The notes: generated from the letters alone by a model not told the origin. Positions 1 through 8,440 are shown, counted from the first letter of the stretch. The stretch: DNA of 64,000 nucleotides from Flavobacterium sp. 270 (GCF_004368785.1 NZ_SODM01000002.1:620001-684000); one strand, 5' to 3'. Numbers and translations are program-made.

Positions 1-413
1 TTTCGGTTTCGTATTATGCCTTGATTAATATTGAGAACCACAATGCCGAAATGATCCAGAATTACCACGCAGAATGGTTTAGTATAAACGATATGCCAAA
101 ATTAATTTTTGACCACGACGAAATGGTGCATTACGCCGTGAGAAGACTTCGTTACAGAACTTCTATAAAACCAATTGGTTTTGAATTACTGCCGGAAAAA
201 TTTACAATGCGTCAGTTATTAGAATTATACGAAGCGATTTTGAGTAAAGAATTAGACAAACGAAACTTTATCAGTAAAATCAATTCTTTAGAAATCTTAA
301 ATAAGCTGGATGAAAAAGATATGCAGTCTTCCAGAAAAGGATCTTATCTGTATACTTTTAATAAAGAAAAATACGAAGAAAAATTACTCAACGATTTTGT
401 GTTGAATTTATAA
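1..413 (+). CDS. NUDIX/NrtR-like transcriptional regulator, C-terminal part (5' end outside window)
   Basis: The reading frame is open from base 3, so the gene begins left of the window; the apparent start near base 21 is an internal Leu codon. About 136 residues are visible. The stretch around PIGFELLPEKFTMRQLLELYEAIL is typical of the linker and winged-helix DNA-binding part of Bacteroidota NUDIX regulators (NrtR/AraR-like), which sense a sugar or ADP-ribose derivative through a degenerate NUDIX domain. The NUDIX box itself is not in the window, so hydrolase activity cannot be judged. In this phylum such regulators usually sit beside sugar catabolism genes, which fits the galactose operon downstream. 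It converges on the GntR gene and probably ends at the hairpin near 606-642. Confidence 0.72.
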   Translation, partial: SVSYYALINIENHNAEMIQNYHAEWFSINDMPKLIFDHDEMVHYAVRRLRYRTSIKPIGFELLPEKFTMRQLLELYEAILSKELDKRNFISKINSLEILNKLDEKDMQSSRKGSYLYTFNKEKYEEKLLNDFVLNL

Positions 414-481
414 TTTTTTTTTGGCCACAGATTGTACGGATTAAAGGGATTTTCGCTGATAATTTTTTTTAAAATAAAACC

Positions 482-596
482 CTCGCAGATTTTGCAGATT
501 AAGCGGATTAAAAAAATCTCCTAAATCTGCAAAATCTGCGAGAAAAGAAAACTCTCTAAAAAAATCTCCTAAGTCTGCGGGAAAAGAAAACTCTCT
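482..596. repeat. Intergenic inverted and direct repeats
   Basis: In the 469-base gap between convergent genes, 482-500 and 524-542 form a perfect 19-base inverted repeat (CTCGCAGATTTTGCAGATT and its complement). A direct repeat of about 40 bases follows: 511-557 and 558-596 share AAAAAATCTCCTAA and GAAAAGAAAACTCTCT with a small internal deletion. No open frame spans it. It belongs to the 'gcagatttgcagatt' type of filler repeat that is common in Flavobacterium intergenic DNA. Confidence 0.8.
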
Positions 597-605
597 TAAA
601 AAAAT

Positions 606-642
606 AAAACCCTGAAAGTGTACAGCTTTTAGGGTTTTTTTT
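606..642. terminator. Bidirectional intrinsic terminator
   Basis: AAAACCCTGAAAG (606-618) pairs with CTTTTAGGGTTTT (626-638) with one G-T wobble and a 7-base loop, followed by a T run on the + strand and preceded by an A-rich run. It lies between convergent genes (NUDIX regulator on +, GntR regulator on -) and can serve both. Confidence 0.8.
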
Positions 643-735
643 CTTCAATAAACTACTAATTAAATAACTAAATCTTTCCTTATTTAAGCCGTTTTATAAA
701 ATTTGGAAACCAAACAAATAAAATAAGTGTAAAAT

Positions 736-753
736 TTACATTTGCAAATGTAA
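736..753. promoter_or_regulatory. Perfect 18-bp palindrome, possible operator
   Basis: TTACATTTGCAAATGTAA is a perfect palindrome, enclosed by a second inverted pair TGTAAAA (729-735) / TTTTACA (763-769). It is not followed by a T run and so is not a standard terminator. The half-site ACATTTG recurs in the inverted repeat upstream of the symporter gene (5364-5386). Its place between two convergent genes is unusual for an operator, so the function is open. Confidence 0.4.
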
Positions 754-882
754 GCAAAATTGTTTTACAAAACCAAAAAATGTATTCTTATTTTTTTTAC
801 AAATAATGTATTGATTTACCCGATAAAAATAATTTTACTTGTGATATAAACAATCATAAGCAAAAAACACTAATTAAAAATT

Positions 883-1881
883 TTAAAGAGAACGCCGCAT
901 TGTTAATGACGATTTGTTTTCTATTTGCTCTTTTGTACCGTTTAAAACCATGTCGGCAAGGATCTTTCCCATCAATTCAAAATGAGTAGAAATAGTTGTA
1001 ATTCCGTTGGCGACAATCTTCTTTAGCGGCGTTTCGTTGTAGGAGATAATTCCAAAATCGCTTCCTAGTTTTAAATTCTGATTTCCGGCATTTTCAATCA
1101 CGCGAACCAAATCCCGATCATTCGGAATCACATACAAATCTCCTTGCGTTATTTCGCGATTGGTAAATTCTGTGATAATTTCATTTTCAAAATTATATTT
1201 CTCACAAAAAGCCTCAAAACCCAGTTTCATACCAAGTGGTTCTCTAAAACCAGGGAAAATCAAAATCAGTTTTTTGTATTTATTCAATCCTTTTTTTGCT
1301 TTAAGCAGTCCTTCAAAAATATCTTTTTGATGATTTTGATAAATCGCAGGATACATATTTAGCTCCGGATTGGTCTGATCTAGTATAATTACATCATTTA
1401 CTGGTAGGGTTTTTATCAAATCTGTCACATCATTTAAGTCCGTCGGCATAATTATATATTTCGTATAATTTCCGTTACTGTCATTTACGAGTTTTTTGAA
1501 AACCTGAATATTAAAATGGTGAAAGAAAATATCAACCTGGACATCTTTTCCGATGTGTTTTAAAAACGAATTATAAATGTCTTCTTTAAAAATATTTAAT
1601 TCATCAAATAATAAGAAAACCTTCTGTCTTATAGTGATTTCAATGCTTTTCACGTAATAACCCTTTCCGGGAATGGCATAAATAATCCCTCTTTTTTTGA
1701 GTTCTTCGTACGCCAGCAAAACCGTATCGCGCGATATAGAATACGCCAGACAGACTTTATTAACCGACGGAAGCCGATCGCCTTTTATTAACTTTTCTTC
1801 TTCGATTGCTTTCTCTATTGAAAGAATTATCTGCCTATATTTTGGAAGTCCTATATTATTTTGTACAGAAATTACATTCAT
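883..1881 (-). CDS. GntR-family transcriptional regulator with periplasmic-binding-protein-like sensor domain
   Basis: The 332-residue protein has an N-terminal GntR winged helix (about 10-80; LPSVNKVC, SRDTVLLAYEELKKRG, GKGYYV), followed by about 250 residues resembling the LacI/GalR-type sugar-sensing domain and ending in THFELMGKILADMVLNG. This architecture is common for sugar regulators in Bacteroidota, including fucose and arabinose regulators. It is divergent from galM with about 100 bases between the start codons. Two tandem ACTGGT-type repeats (1913-1932) lie in that gap and are candidate binding sites. The likely regulon is the galactose operon; the effector sugar cannot be read from the sequence. 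The start at 1881 gives the full HTH. Confidence 0.85.
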   Translation of the reverse strand: MNVISVQNNIGLPKYRQIILSIEKAIEEEKLIKGDRLPSVNKVCLAYSISRDTVLLAYEELKKRGIIYAIPGKGYYVKSIEITIRQKVFLLFDELNIFKEDIYNSFLKHIGKDVQVDIFFHHFNIQVFKKLVNDSNGNYTKYIIMPTDLNDVTDLIKTLPVNDVIILDQTNPELNMYPAIYQNHQKDIFEGLLKAKKGLNKYKKLILIFPGFREPLGMKLGFEAFCEKYNFENEIITEFTNREITQGDLYVIPNDRDLVRVIENAGNQNLKLGSDFGIISYNETPLKKIVANGITTISTHFELMGKILADMVLNGTKEQIENKSSLTMRRSL

Positions 1882-1912
1882 AAAAATTAAATTTTTTGTG
1901 CAAGATACAAAA

Positions 1913-1932
1913 ACTGGTGGGTACTGGTATGT
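1913..1932. promoter_or_regulatory. Tandem 10-bp repeats, candidate regulator sites
   Basis: ACTGGTGGGT and ACTGGTATGT lie head to tail between the divergent GntR gene and galM, 18 bases upstream of a TATTTTTG -7 box. Position and spacing suit an operator for the adjacent regulator, but GntR sites are usually palindromic, so this is only a candidate. Confidence 0.4.
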
Positions 1933-1950
1933 CTTTATAACAAATGTTTC

Positions 1951-1958
1951 TATTTTTG
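1951..1958 (+). promoter_or_regulatory. Candidate -7 promoter box for the gal operon
   Basis: TATTTTTG fits the Bacteroidota sigma-A -7 consensus TAnnTTTG and is 24 bases upstream of the chosen galM start at 1983. No clear TTTG -33 box is present at the usual distance, as expected for a regulated promoter. Confidence 0.45.
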
Positions 1959-1982
1959 GATTTCATTTTTGGTAAAAATATT

Positions 1983-3038
1983 ATGAAATTAAAACACATA
2001 TCGCATTTACAGAACCAATCTAGTTCTAAATTGTTTGGTTTAATGCCTGATAATGAAGAAATTTATTCTTTTGAATTGGCGAACAAAAACGGAATGAAAC
2101 TTAAGGTTATCAATTATGGCGCAACGGTAACTTCTTTGCAAGTACCGCTTTCTGATGGTAAACTGGTAGATGTTGTTTTAGGTTTTGATAATCTTCAGTC
2201 TTATTTAGATTCTTATAATCTGCCAAGCGCTCCTTATTTTGGAACTACAGTTGGCCGTTATGCCGGAAGAATTCATAATGCTTCTTTTACTTTAAATAAT
2301 AAAACGTTTCAACTTACCGGAAATAATAACGGAAATACCCTGCACGGCGGTCCTTTTGGTTTTGGAAGAAAAGCATGGCAGGTTACAGATATAACAACTG
2401 GCGAAAATCCGTCTATTACTTTTGGTCTTTTAAGCGAAGATTTAGACGAAAATTTCCCAGGCGAAATGCACGTTTACTTAACGTATACGGTAACGGAACA
2501 AAACGAATTAAAATTAGAATACAAAGCGACCTCTACAGAAGATACGGTTATTAACTTAACGCATCACAGTTATTTTAATTTAAATGGTCATGATTCTACG
2601 GTTTTAGATCAGGAAATGTTTATCAAAGCCGCTAAAATGCTGGAAACAGATGCAAACAATATTCCGACAGGAAATTTTACAGATTTAACCAATCATGAAT
2701 TCGATTTTAGAACAGCAAAAAAATGTCCGTTCCCGATTGACAATTCTTTTGTAATTAACTCTAAAAATGAAATTGCTGCAAAATTAATCAGTTCAAAAAA
2801 CAATTTGCAGATGAATGTTTACACCGATCAGCCAAGCGTTCATATATATGTTGGAGGAAATTGTTTTAATACTTTAAAAGGAAAAGAAAACATTGATTAC
2901 AATGCTCAAAGCGGGATTTGTTTTGAAACTCAAAATTTTCCAGATGCACCAAATCAAGAACATTTTCCGAATGCTGTTCTGAAAAAAGGAGAGCAGTATT
3001 CTCAAAAAACGATTTACAAATTTGAAAATATCGCTTAA
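1983..3038 (+). CDS. galM: Aldose 1-epimerase (galactose mutarotase)
   Basis: It interconverts beta- and alpha-D-galactose, supplying the alpha anomer to galactokinase. The start at 1983 gives 351 residues, the usual family length. An upstream in-frame ATG at 1944 would place the start before the candidate promoter box and is not used. Family motifs are present: VGRYAGRIHNASF, HGGPFGFG (His about 121), THHSYFNL (His about 194-195) and the ETQNFPDAPN segment carrying the catalytic glutamate (about Glu315). It is the first gene of galM-galK-galT, 36 bases before galK. There is no signal peptide, so it is cytoplasmic, unlike some exported Bacteroidota epimerases. Confidence 0.93.
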   Translation: MKLKHISHLQNQSSSKLFGLMPDNEEIYSFELANKNGMKLKVINYGATVTSLQVPLSDGKLVDVVLGFDNLQSYLDSYNLPSAPYFGTTVGRYAGRIHNASFTLNNKTFQLTGNNNGNTLHGGPFGFGRKAWQVTDITTGENPSITFGLLSEDLDENFPGEMHVYLTYTVTEQNELKLEYKATSTEDTVINLTHHSYFNLNGHDSTVLDQEMFIKAAKMLETDANNIPTGNFTDLTNHEFDFRTAKKCPFPIDNSFVINSKNEIAAKLISSKNNLQMNVYTDQPSVHIYVGGNCFNTLKGKENIDYNAQSGICFETQNFPDAPNQEHFPNAVLKKGEQYSQKTIYKFENIA

Positions 3039-3074
3039 TAAACTCACCAAAAATACTATCACAACTATACTATA

Positions 3075-4235
3075 ATGAATGCTATTTTAATACAAAATAC
3101 AACTGCTTTTTTTGAAAAATCTTTTGGAGCTGCTCCTCAAAAAGTGGTTCTTTCTCCGGGAAGAATTAATATTATCGGCGAACATATTGACTACAATGAT
3201 GGTTATGTTTTACCGGCTGCAATTGACAAAGTAATTTGTTTTGCTTTCGAAAAAAGCAATTCAAAAAAATCTAAAATCATTGCTATTGATTTAAATGAAG
3301 AATTTGAAATTGATTTAACGCAGGAAATAAAATTGAGCGATGCTGTCTGGACGAATTACATTCGCGGCGTAATCAAACAATTACAGGACAATGGTTTTTC
3401 TTTTGAAGGTTTTAATTGTGTTTTCAGCAGTAATATTCCGGTTGGATCTGGATTATCATCTTCTGCAGCGTTAGAATGCGGTACGATTTTCGGAATTGCA
3501 TCTCTTTTTGATTTAGAAATTGGTAAAAAAGAAATTTCATTATTAGGACAAAAAGCAGAGCACTGGGTTGGTATTAACTGCGGTATTATGGATCAGTTTT
3601 CGAGCGTACATGGTCTTGAAAATAAAGTAATCAAATTAGACTGCAATACTTTAGAATACGAATATCACAATGCAGATTTCAAAGATTATTCTTTGATCTT
3701 GATGGACAGTAATGTAAAACATTCGCTTTTTACATCAGAATATAATACAAGAAGAATTGAATGCGAAGAAGGTTTAGCAATCATTAAATCTCATTTCCCA
3801 GCTGTAAAAAGTTTTAGGGATTGTACTGAAGAACAAGTAGTAAGCCTTCAGGACAAAATGAGCGAAAAAGTTTTTAGCCGAGTACATTTTGTTGTGAAAG
3901 AAATTAACCGGGTTATTAAAGCTTGTGATGCTTTGGACAAAGGAAATATAGAACTTTTAGGACAATTACTTTTTGAAACGCATTATGGTTTATCGCAAGA
4001 ATATGAAGTGAGCTGCGAAGAGCTAGACATGCTTGTAGATACCGCAAAAGCTGATAATGCGATAATTGGTTCTCGTTTAATGGGCGGCGGTTTTGGCGGC
4101 TGCACAATTAATTTAATCAAAAAAGGACATGAAAATGAGGTTAAAAGTAAGTTTTCAAATCTTTATTTAGATACATTTGGGATCGAGTTAAAATTTTATG
4201 ATGTAAAAATCTCAAACGGAACAACATTACTTTAA
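3075..4235 (+). CDS. galK: Galactokinase
   Basis: It phosphorylates alpha-D-galactose to galactose 1-phosphate in the Leloir pathway. The 386-residue protein shows all three GHMP-kinase signatures: PGRINIIGEHIDYNDG (galactokinase signature, from about residue 28), the ATP-binding PVGSGLSSSAALE (about 122-134), and the C-terminal GSRLMGGGFGGCT glycine-rich motif. The aspartate of GIMDQFSS is the expected catalytic base. It lies between galM and galT with short spacers, so the three are one transcription unit. Confidence 0.97.
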   Translation: MNAILIQNTTAFFEKSFGAAPQKVVLSPGRINIIGEHIDYNDGYVLPAAIDKVICFAFEKSNSKKSKIIAIDLNEEFEIDLTQEIKLSDAVWTNYIRGVIKQLQDNGFSFEGFNCVFSSNIPVGSGLSSSAALECGTIFGIASLFDLEIGKKEISLLGQKAEHWVGINCGIMDQFSSVHGLENKVIKLDCNTLEYEYHNADFKDYSLILMDSNVKHSLFTSEYNTRRIECEEGLAIIKSHFPAVKSFRDCTEEQVVSLQDKMSEKVFSRVHFVVKEINRVIKACDALDKGNIELLGQLLFETHYGLSQEYEVSCEELDMLVDTAKADNAIIGSRLMGGGFGGCTINLIKKGHENEVKSKFSNLYLDTFGIELKFYDVKISNGTTLL

Positions 4236-4251
4236 TACCACTACCATTACA

Positions 4252-5313
4252 ATGAAAAACTTTGACATTAACGAAGATCCGCACAGACGTTTCAATCCAT
4301 TAATAAACGAATGGGTTTTGGTGTCACCGCATCGTGCAAAACGTCCTTGGCAGGGACAAAACGAAACTATTTCTACCGAGACTTTACCAAAGTACGACCC
4401 AACCTGTTATTTATGTCCGGGAAATGTTCGTGCAAACGGAGTAAATAATCCGGCTTACGAAAACAGTTTTGTATTCGAAAATGATTTTGCTGCTATGAAG
4501 CAGGACGAAATTATTTTTGAAGAAGATATCAAACATACTTTTTTTAAAGCAAAACCCGAACAGGGAATTTCGCGAGTAGTTTGTTTTTCGCCAAGACACG
4601 ATCTTACTTTACCAGAAATGGAAATTGAAGGAATCGAAAATATCATTAAAACCTGGCAGAAAGAATATACCGATTTAGGAAATATAAAATACATCAACCA
4701 CGTTCAGATTTTTGAAAATAAAGGAAGTGTAATGGGTTGCAGTAACCCGCACCCGCACGGACAAATCTGGGCACAGTCTTCTTTACCAACTCAGGTTGAG
4801 AAAACACAAAACAGCTTAAAATCTTATTACGACAAAAACAAAAGAACACTTTTGGAAGATTATGTTCAGGCCGAATTAAAATCTGGAGAACGTATCGTAA
4901 TCGAAAACGATCATTTTGTGGCGCTTGTTCCGTTTTGGGCAATCTGGCCTTACGAAACTATGATTGTGAGCAAAAGAGCGGTTAACAAAATTACCAGTTT
5001 TACTGACGAAGAAAGTACCGCTTTCGCGAAAATTCTAAAGCAGTTAACTACAAAATACGACAATTTATTCAGCACTTCATTTCCGTATTCTTCTGGAATT
5101 CATCAATCGCCAACAGACGGTTTTGAGCATCCGGAATGGCATTTTCACATGCATTTTTATCCGCCATTGTTAAGATCGGCAACGGTTAAAAAATTCATGG
5201 TTGGTTATGAAATGTTAGGAGAATCGCAGCGTGATATTACACCTGAAAAAAGTGCCGAAATTTTAAGACAACAATCTGAAGTACATTATAAGAGTTTAGT
5301 AAAAATGGGTTAA
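4252..5313 (+). CDS. galT: UDP-glucose--hexose-1-phosphate uridylyltransferase
   Basis: It transfers UMP from UDP-glucose to galactose 1-phosphate, giving UDP-galactose and glucose 1-phosphate. The 353-residue protein has the nucleophilic HPHGQ motif (His167-Pro-His169), a zinc-type CxxC (Cys52, Cys55, in CYLCPGN) and the C-terminal EWHFHMHFYPP histidine cluster. It starts 16 bases after galK and closes the gal operon. No galE is in the window; UDP-galactose 4-epimerase must be encoded elsewhere. Confidence 0.97.
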   Translation: MKNFDINEDPHRRFNPLINEWVLVSPHRAKRPWQGQNETISTETLPKYDPTCYLCPGNVRANGVNNPAYENSFVFENDFAAMKQDEIIFEEDIKHTFFKAKPEQGISRVVCFSPRHDLTLPEMEIEGIENIIKTWQKEYTDLGNIKYINHVQIFENKGSVMGCSNPHPHGQIWAQSSLPTQVEKTQNSLKSYYDKNKRTLLEDYVQAELKSGERIVIENDHFVALVPFWAIWPYETMIVSKRAVNKITSFTDEESTAFAKILKQLTTKYDNLFSTSFPYSSGIHQSPTDGFEHPEWHFHMHFYPPLLRSATVKKFMVGYEMLGESQRDITPEKSAEILRQQSEVHYKSLVKMG

Positions 5314-5363
5314 ATTTTATTTTTTTGAAAATGAAGGTCAAAATTTAACAGAATAATTAAACT

Positions 5364-5386
5364 ACAAATGTAAAAAACACATTTGT
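5364..5386. promoter_or_regulatory. Inverted repeat upstream of symporter gene, candidate operator
   Basis: ACAAATGT (5364-5371) and ACATTTGT (5379-5386) form a perfect 8-base inverted repeat with a 7-base spacer. It lies 28 bases before a TACTTTTG -7-like box and about 200 bases before the symporter start. The half-site matches the arms of the palindrome at 736-753. Confidence 0.45.
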
Positions 5387-5413
5387 AAAGCGCGGATTTA
5401 TAATTTTTTATTA

Positions 5414-5421
5414 TACTTTTG
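5414..5421 (+). promoter_or_regulatory. Candidate -7 promoter box for the symporter gene
   Basis: TACTTTTG matches TAnnTTTG. A second match, TAGTTTTG, is at 5502-5509, closer to the gene. Neither has a clear TTTG -33 partner at standard spacing. The 276-base gap after galT, with these boxes and the inverted repeat at 5364, suggests the symporter has its own promoter and is not only read through from the gal operon. Confidence 0.35.
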
Positions 5422-5589
5422 GCTTTCGCTCTTATTTTCATAAAAAAATAACAGAATAAAAACACATATCTCATTTTAAATCAACATAAACGATAAAATT
5501 ATAGTTTTGAAATTTTTAAAATAAATATTTATTAAACCAAATTTTAAACAAACAATCACCTATACTAATTTTTTAAAATATTACTAACA

Positions 5590-7275
5590 ATGAACCAGAA
5601 CCTCGCTTTCGCAGATTATGCGGTTTTTATTATTTATTTCATCGTAGTCTCGGTCTACGGTTACACTGTTTATCGCAAACGAAAACAAGACGAACAAGAT
5701 GCCAAAGCTTATTTCCTTGCTGAAGGAAATCTAACTTGGTGGGCTATTGGAGCTTCTTTAATCGCATCTAATATATCAGCAGAACAATTCATCGGAATGA
5801 GTGGTGAAGGTTTCTTTTTAGGAATTGCTGTTGCGGCTTACGAATGGCTTGCAGCTATTGCTCTTATTATTGTTGCAGTTTGGTTTATTCCGGTATATCT
5901 TAAAAATAAGATTTATACCATGCCTCAATTCTTAAAAACACGTTATAACGAATCTACTGCGTTGATTATGGCAGTATTCTGGTTGTTTTTATACGTTTTT
6001 GTAAACTTAACTTCTATCCTTTATTTAGGAGCAGTTGCTATTAACGGTCTTGCGGGAGGACAATATCTTCACATAATTATGGTTGGTTTAGCTGTTTTTG
6101 CTTTATTTATTTCTCTTGGAGGAATGAAAGTTGTAGCTTATACAGACGTTATTCAGGTTGCGGTTTTAATTATCGGAGGTTTAGTAACTTCTTATATCGC
6201 CCTAACAACTGTTGGACAATATTTTGGAGTGGGAGAAAATGCAATCGAAGGCTTCAAAGTTTTAATGAGAGAAGCTCCAGAGCATTTCAAAATGATTATT
6301 CCAAAACCTACAGCAACTTCTTCTCAATTGGATATCGATAAATATTTAACTTTCCCTGGATTGTTATCTTACCTTGCTGGTATCTGGATTATCAACTTAA
6401 ACTATTGGGGTTGTAACCAATACATTACGCAAAGAGCACTTGGAGCAGATTTACAAACCGCTCGTACAGGTATCTTATTTGCTGGTATGCTAAAATTATT
6501 AATGCCACTTATCGTAATGCTTCCTGGTATTGCTGCTTATGTTTTATACACAAACGGACATTTACCTCAACTAGTTGGAGGAAAAGATGGTGCTTATTCT
6601 GCAGTATTAACTTTCTTGCCAACAGGTTTAAAAGGACTTTCTGTTGCTGCTCTTACAGCTGCAATTGTAGCTTCTTTGGCCGGAAAAGTAAACAGTATTT
6701 CTACAATCTACACATTAGATATTCATAAAAAATACATCCAAAAAGAAGCGGGTGAAAAACAACAAGTAAACATTGGTCGTATCGCAGTTTTTGCTGCAAT
6801 GCTTTTGGCTGTTTTATTTACTTGGAATGACATCTTAGGCATTGGTGGTGTTGGTGGTTTCACTTACATTCAGAAATACACAGGATTTATTAGCCCGGGA
6901 GTTTTCGCAATGTTCTTCTTAGGTATGTTCTGGAAAAGAACTACTGGAGCAGCTGCTATCGTGGGTGTAATTTTAGGATTTGCATTATCAGTTTTATTCA
7001 ATGAATATGCTCCAATGTTATTTGGAAACGACACACTTTTATACACCGCTTACCCTAACGGAAAAGGAGCTTTCGAGATTCCGTTCCACATTTGTATGGG
7101 ATTATCATTCTTCTTTACAATGCTTGTAATGATCTTGATGAGTTTTGCTGGACCAAAAGTAAATCCAAAAGCATTTGAAACAGAACCGGGAATGTTTACC
7201 GTAAAACCACAAACAACAGTTTTAATCGTAATTACATTATTGGTTATTATTGCACTTTACGTGAAATTCTGGTAA
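5590..7275 (+). CDS. Sodium/solute symporter of the SSS (SGLT) family, likely sugar transporter
   Basis: The 561-residue inner-membrane protein has about 13-14 hydrophobic helices and clear SGLT-like sequence: NISAEQFIGMSGEGFFLG near residues 62-80, GGMKVVAYTDVIQ, NYWGCNQYITQRALGA and ALTAAIVASLAGKVNSIST, the last matching the Na2-site helix. Such proteins couple sugar uptake to the sodium gradient and resemble vSGLT galactose transporters. It lies between the galactose operon and the fucose-type genes, so galactose or L-fucose is the likely substrate; the sequence does not decide. A strong hairpin follows (7300-7336), making it probably monocistronic. Confidence 0.9.
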   Translation: MNQNLAFADYAVFIIYFIVVSVYGYTVYRKRKQDEQDAKAYFLAEGNLTWWAIGASLIASNISAEQFIGMSGEGFFLGIAVAAYEWLAAIALIIVAVWFIPVYLKNKIYTMPQFLKTRYNESTALIMAVFWLFLYVFVNLTSILYLGAVAINGLAGGQYLHIIMVGLAVFALFISLGGMKVVAYTDVIQVAVLIIGGLVTSYIALTTVGQYFGVGENAIEGFKVLMREAPEHFKMIIPKPTATSSQLDIDKYLTFPGLLSYLAGIWIINLNYWGCNQYITQRALGADLQTARTGILFAGMLKLLMPLIVMLPGIAAYVLYTNGHLPQLVGGKDGAYSAVLTFLPTGLKGLSVAALTAAIVASLAGKVNSISTIYTLDIHKKYIQKEAGEKQQVNIGRIAVFAAMLLAVLFTWNDILGIGGVGGFTYIQKYTGFISPGVFAMFFLGMFWKRTTGAAAIVGVILGFALSVLFNEYAPMLFGNDTLLYTAYPNGKGAFEIPFHICMGLSFFFTMLVMILMSFAGPKVNPKAFETEPGMFTVKPQTTVLIVITLLVIIALYVKFW

Positions 7276-7299
7276 TTAATTTAGTTCAATTCTCTCTAC

Positions 7300-7340
7300 T
7301 TTACAGCTGTTGTTTGATAAAAACAACAGCTGTAAAAATT
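7300..7340 (+). terminator. Terminator after symporter gene
   Basis: TTTACAGCTGTTGTTT (7300-7315) and AAACAACAGCTGTAAA (7321-7336) form a perfect 16-bp stem with a 5-base GATAA loop, followed by AATTTT. The T tract is short but the stem is strong. It separates the symporter from the next gene. Confidence 0.8.
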
Positions 7341-7365
7341 TTAAAGAGTATCTGAGTTTATTTTT

Positions 7366-7449
7366 TTGCCACTAATTACACTAATTAGCACAAATTTTTA
7401 CAATCATGGTAGAAAATAAATTCGTGAAAATTAGTGTAATTCGTGGCAA
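7366..7449. repeat. Dispersed intergenic hairpin repeat, 'gccac-gaattacac' family
   Basis: TTGCCACTAATTACACTAATT at the left and its near-complement ending GTAATTCGTGGCAA at the right form a long imperfect hairpin. The same family occurs at 8342-8424, 12061-12131 and 49002-49090. It carries no open frame. The 279-base gap between the symporter and the SDR gene otherwise holds only the terminator and the word GCAGATTTGGCAGATTT. Confidence 0.8.
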
Positions 7450-7554
7450 CATTTTTTACTCTCGCAGATTTGGCAGATTTAGCGTGATTTTCTTAATCCT
7501 TTAAATCGGTTGCACAAAAAAACATCAGCTTAAACAATTTCAAATTATAATATC

Positions 7555-8334
7555 ATGCAGTTATCATTAACCCAAAAAATCATTATCGTTACCGGAGGCG
7601 CAAAAGGAATTGGTTTAGGAATTTGCAAAGTTCTTGCCGAAGAAAATGCAATTCCGTTTATCGTTGGCCGTAACGAAAATGATAATCTTAAAGCTGTCGA
7701 AGAAATAAAAGCAAGCGGAAAAGAAGCTTTTCAAACCGTAGCCGATTTAACAAAACCCGAAGATTGCAAAAAAGCAATCGACGCCATTATTGCAAAATGC
7801 GGCAGAATCGACGGATTGGTAAACAACGCAGGCGTAAATGACGGCGTTGGTTTAGAAAACGGAAATTATGAAGACTTTGCAGCATCATTACATAAAAATT
7901 TGGTTCATTATTATTTAATGGCGCAGTACGCTCTTCCATATCTAAAAGAATCAAAAGGCGCAATTGTAAACATCGGTTCTAAAACTGCAGAAACTGGACA
8001 GGGCGGTACTTCTGCTTATGCTGCGTCAAATGGTGGAAGAAATGCTTTAACCAGAGAATGGGCGGTTGAATTATTAAAATACAGCATTCGTGTAAATGCC
8101 GTAATTGTGGCAGAATGTTTTACACCGCTTTACGAAACCTGGATTAATACTTTTGAAAACCGTGACGAAAAATTAGCTTCGATCACACAAAATATTCCAT
8201 TAGAAAACAGAATGACAACTGCGGAAGAAATTGCCAATATGGTTGTTTTTCTTCTTTCAGAAAAATCAAGCCATACAACCGGACAACTTATTTATGTTGA
8301 TGGCGGTTACACGCATTTGGATCGTTCTATTTAA
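7555..8334 (+). CDS. SDR-family dehydrogenase, likely L-fucose dehydrogenase, with Lys-to-Asn change in the YxxxK motif
   Basis: The 259-residue classical SDR has TGGAKGIGLGIC (about 13-24, NAD(P) binding), VNNAG, catalytic Ser142 and Tyr155. The motif reads Y-A-A-S-N, so the usual catalytic lysine is Asn159. The flanks SKTAETGQGGTS and ALTREWAVELL match my memory of the L-fucose dehydrogenase subfamily, which oxidises L-fucose to the lactone. The neighbours (second SDR, UxaA-type dehydratase, FAH hydrolase, mutarotase) support an oxidative L-fucose route; L-galactose or D-arabinose are alternatives because these enzymes are often promiscuous. Whether the Asn variant is active is unknown. A repeat hairpin and then the AraC gene on the other strand follow. 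Confidence 0.75.
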   Translation: MQLSLTQKIIIVTGGAKGIGLGICKVLAEENAIPFIVGRNENDNLKAVEEIKASGKEAFQTVADLTKPEDCKKAIDAIIAKCGRIDGLVNNAGVNDGVGLENGNYEDFAASLHKNLVHYYLMAQYALPYLKESKGAIVNIGSKTAETGQGGTSAYAASNGGRNALTREWAVELLKYSIRVNAVIVAECFTPLYETWINTFENRDEKLASITQNIPLENRMTTAEEIANMVVFLLSEKSSHTTGQLIYVDGGYTHLDRSI

Positions 8335-8341
8335 TTTTTTT

Positions 8342-8424
8342 TTGCCGCGAATTACACTAATTTCTCGAATTTTTTTTCTTTTTTGAATTAAAAAATTTGT
8401 GTGAATTTGCGTAATTCGTGGTAA
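8342..8424. repeat. Dispersed intergenic hairpin repeat, 'gccac-gaattacac' family
   Basis: A left arm beginning TTGCCGCGAATTACACTAAT and a right arm ending GTAATTCGTGGTAA form an imperfect hairpin between convergent genes. It is the same family as at 7366 and 12061. Confidence 0.75.
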
Positions 8425-8440
8425 CTTTTTTCCTCACATT

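Noticed and set aside
414..600. Direct repeats near the left edge considered as a CRISPR array
   Set aside because: Only two imperfect units, no unique spacers of constant length and no cas gene in the window.
1944..1982. Earlier galM start at 1944
   Set aside because: It would overlap the candidate TATTTTTG promoter box and adds a 13-residue hydrophobic stretch; ATG 1983 gives normal family length.
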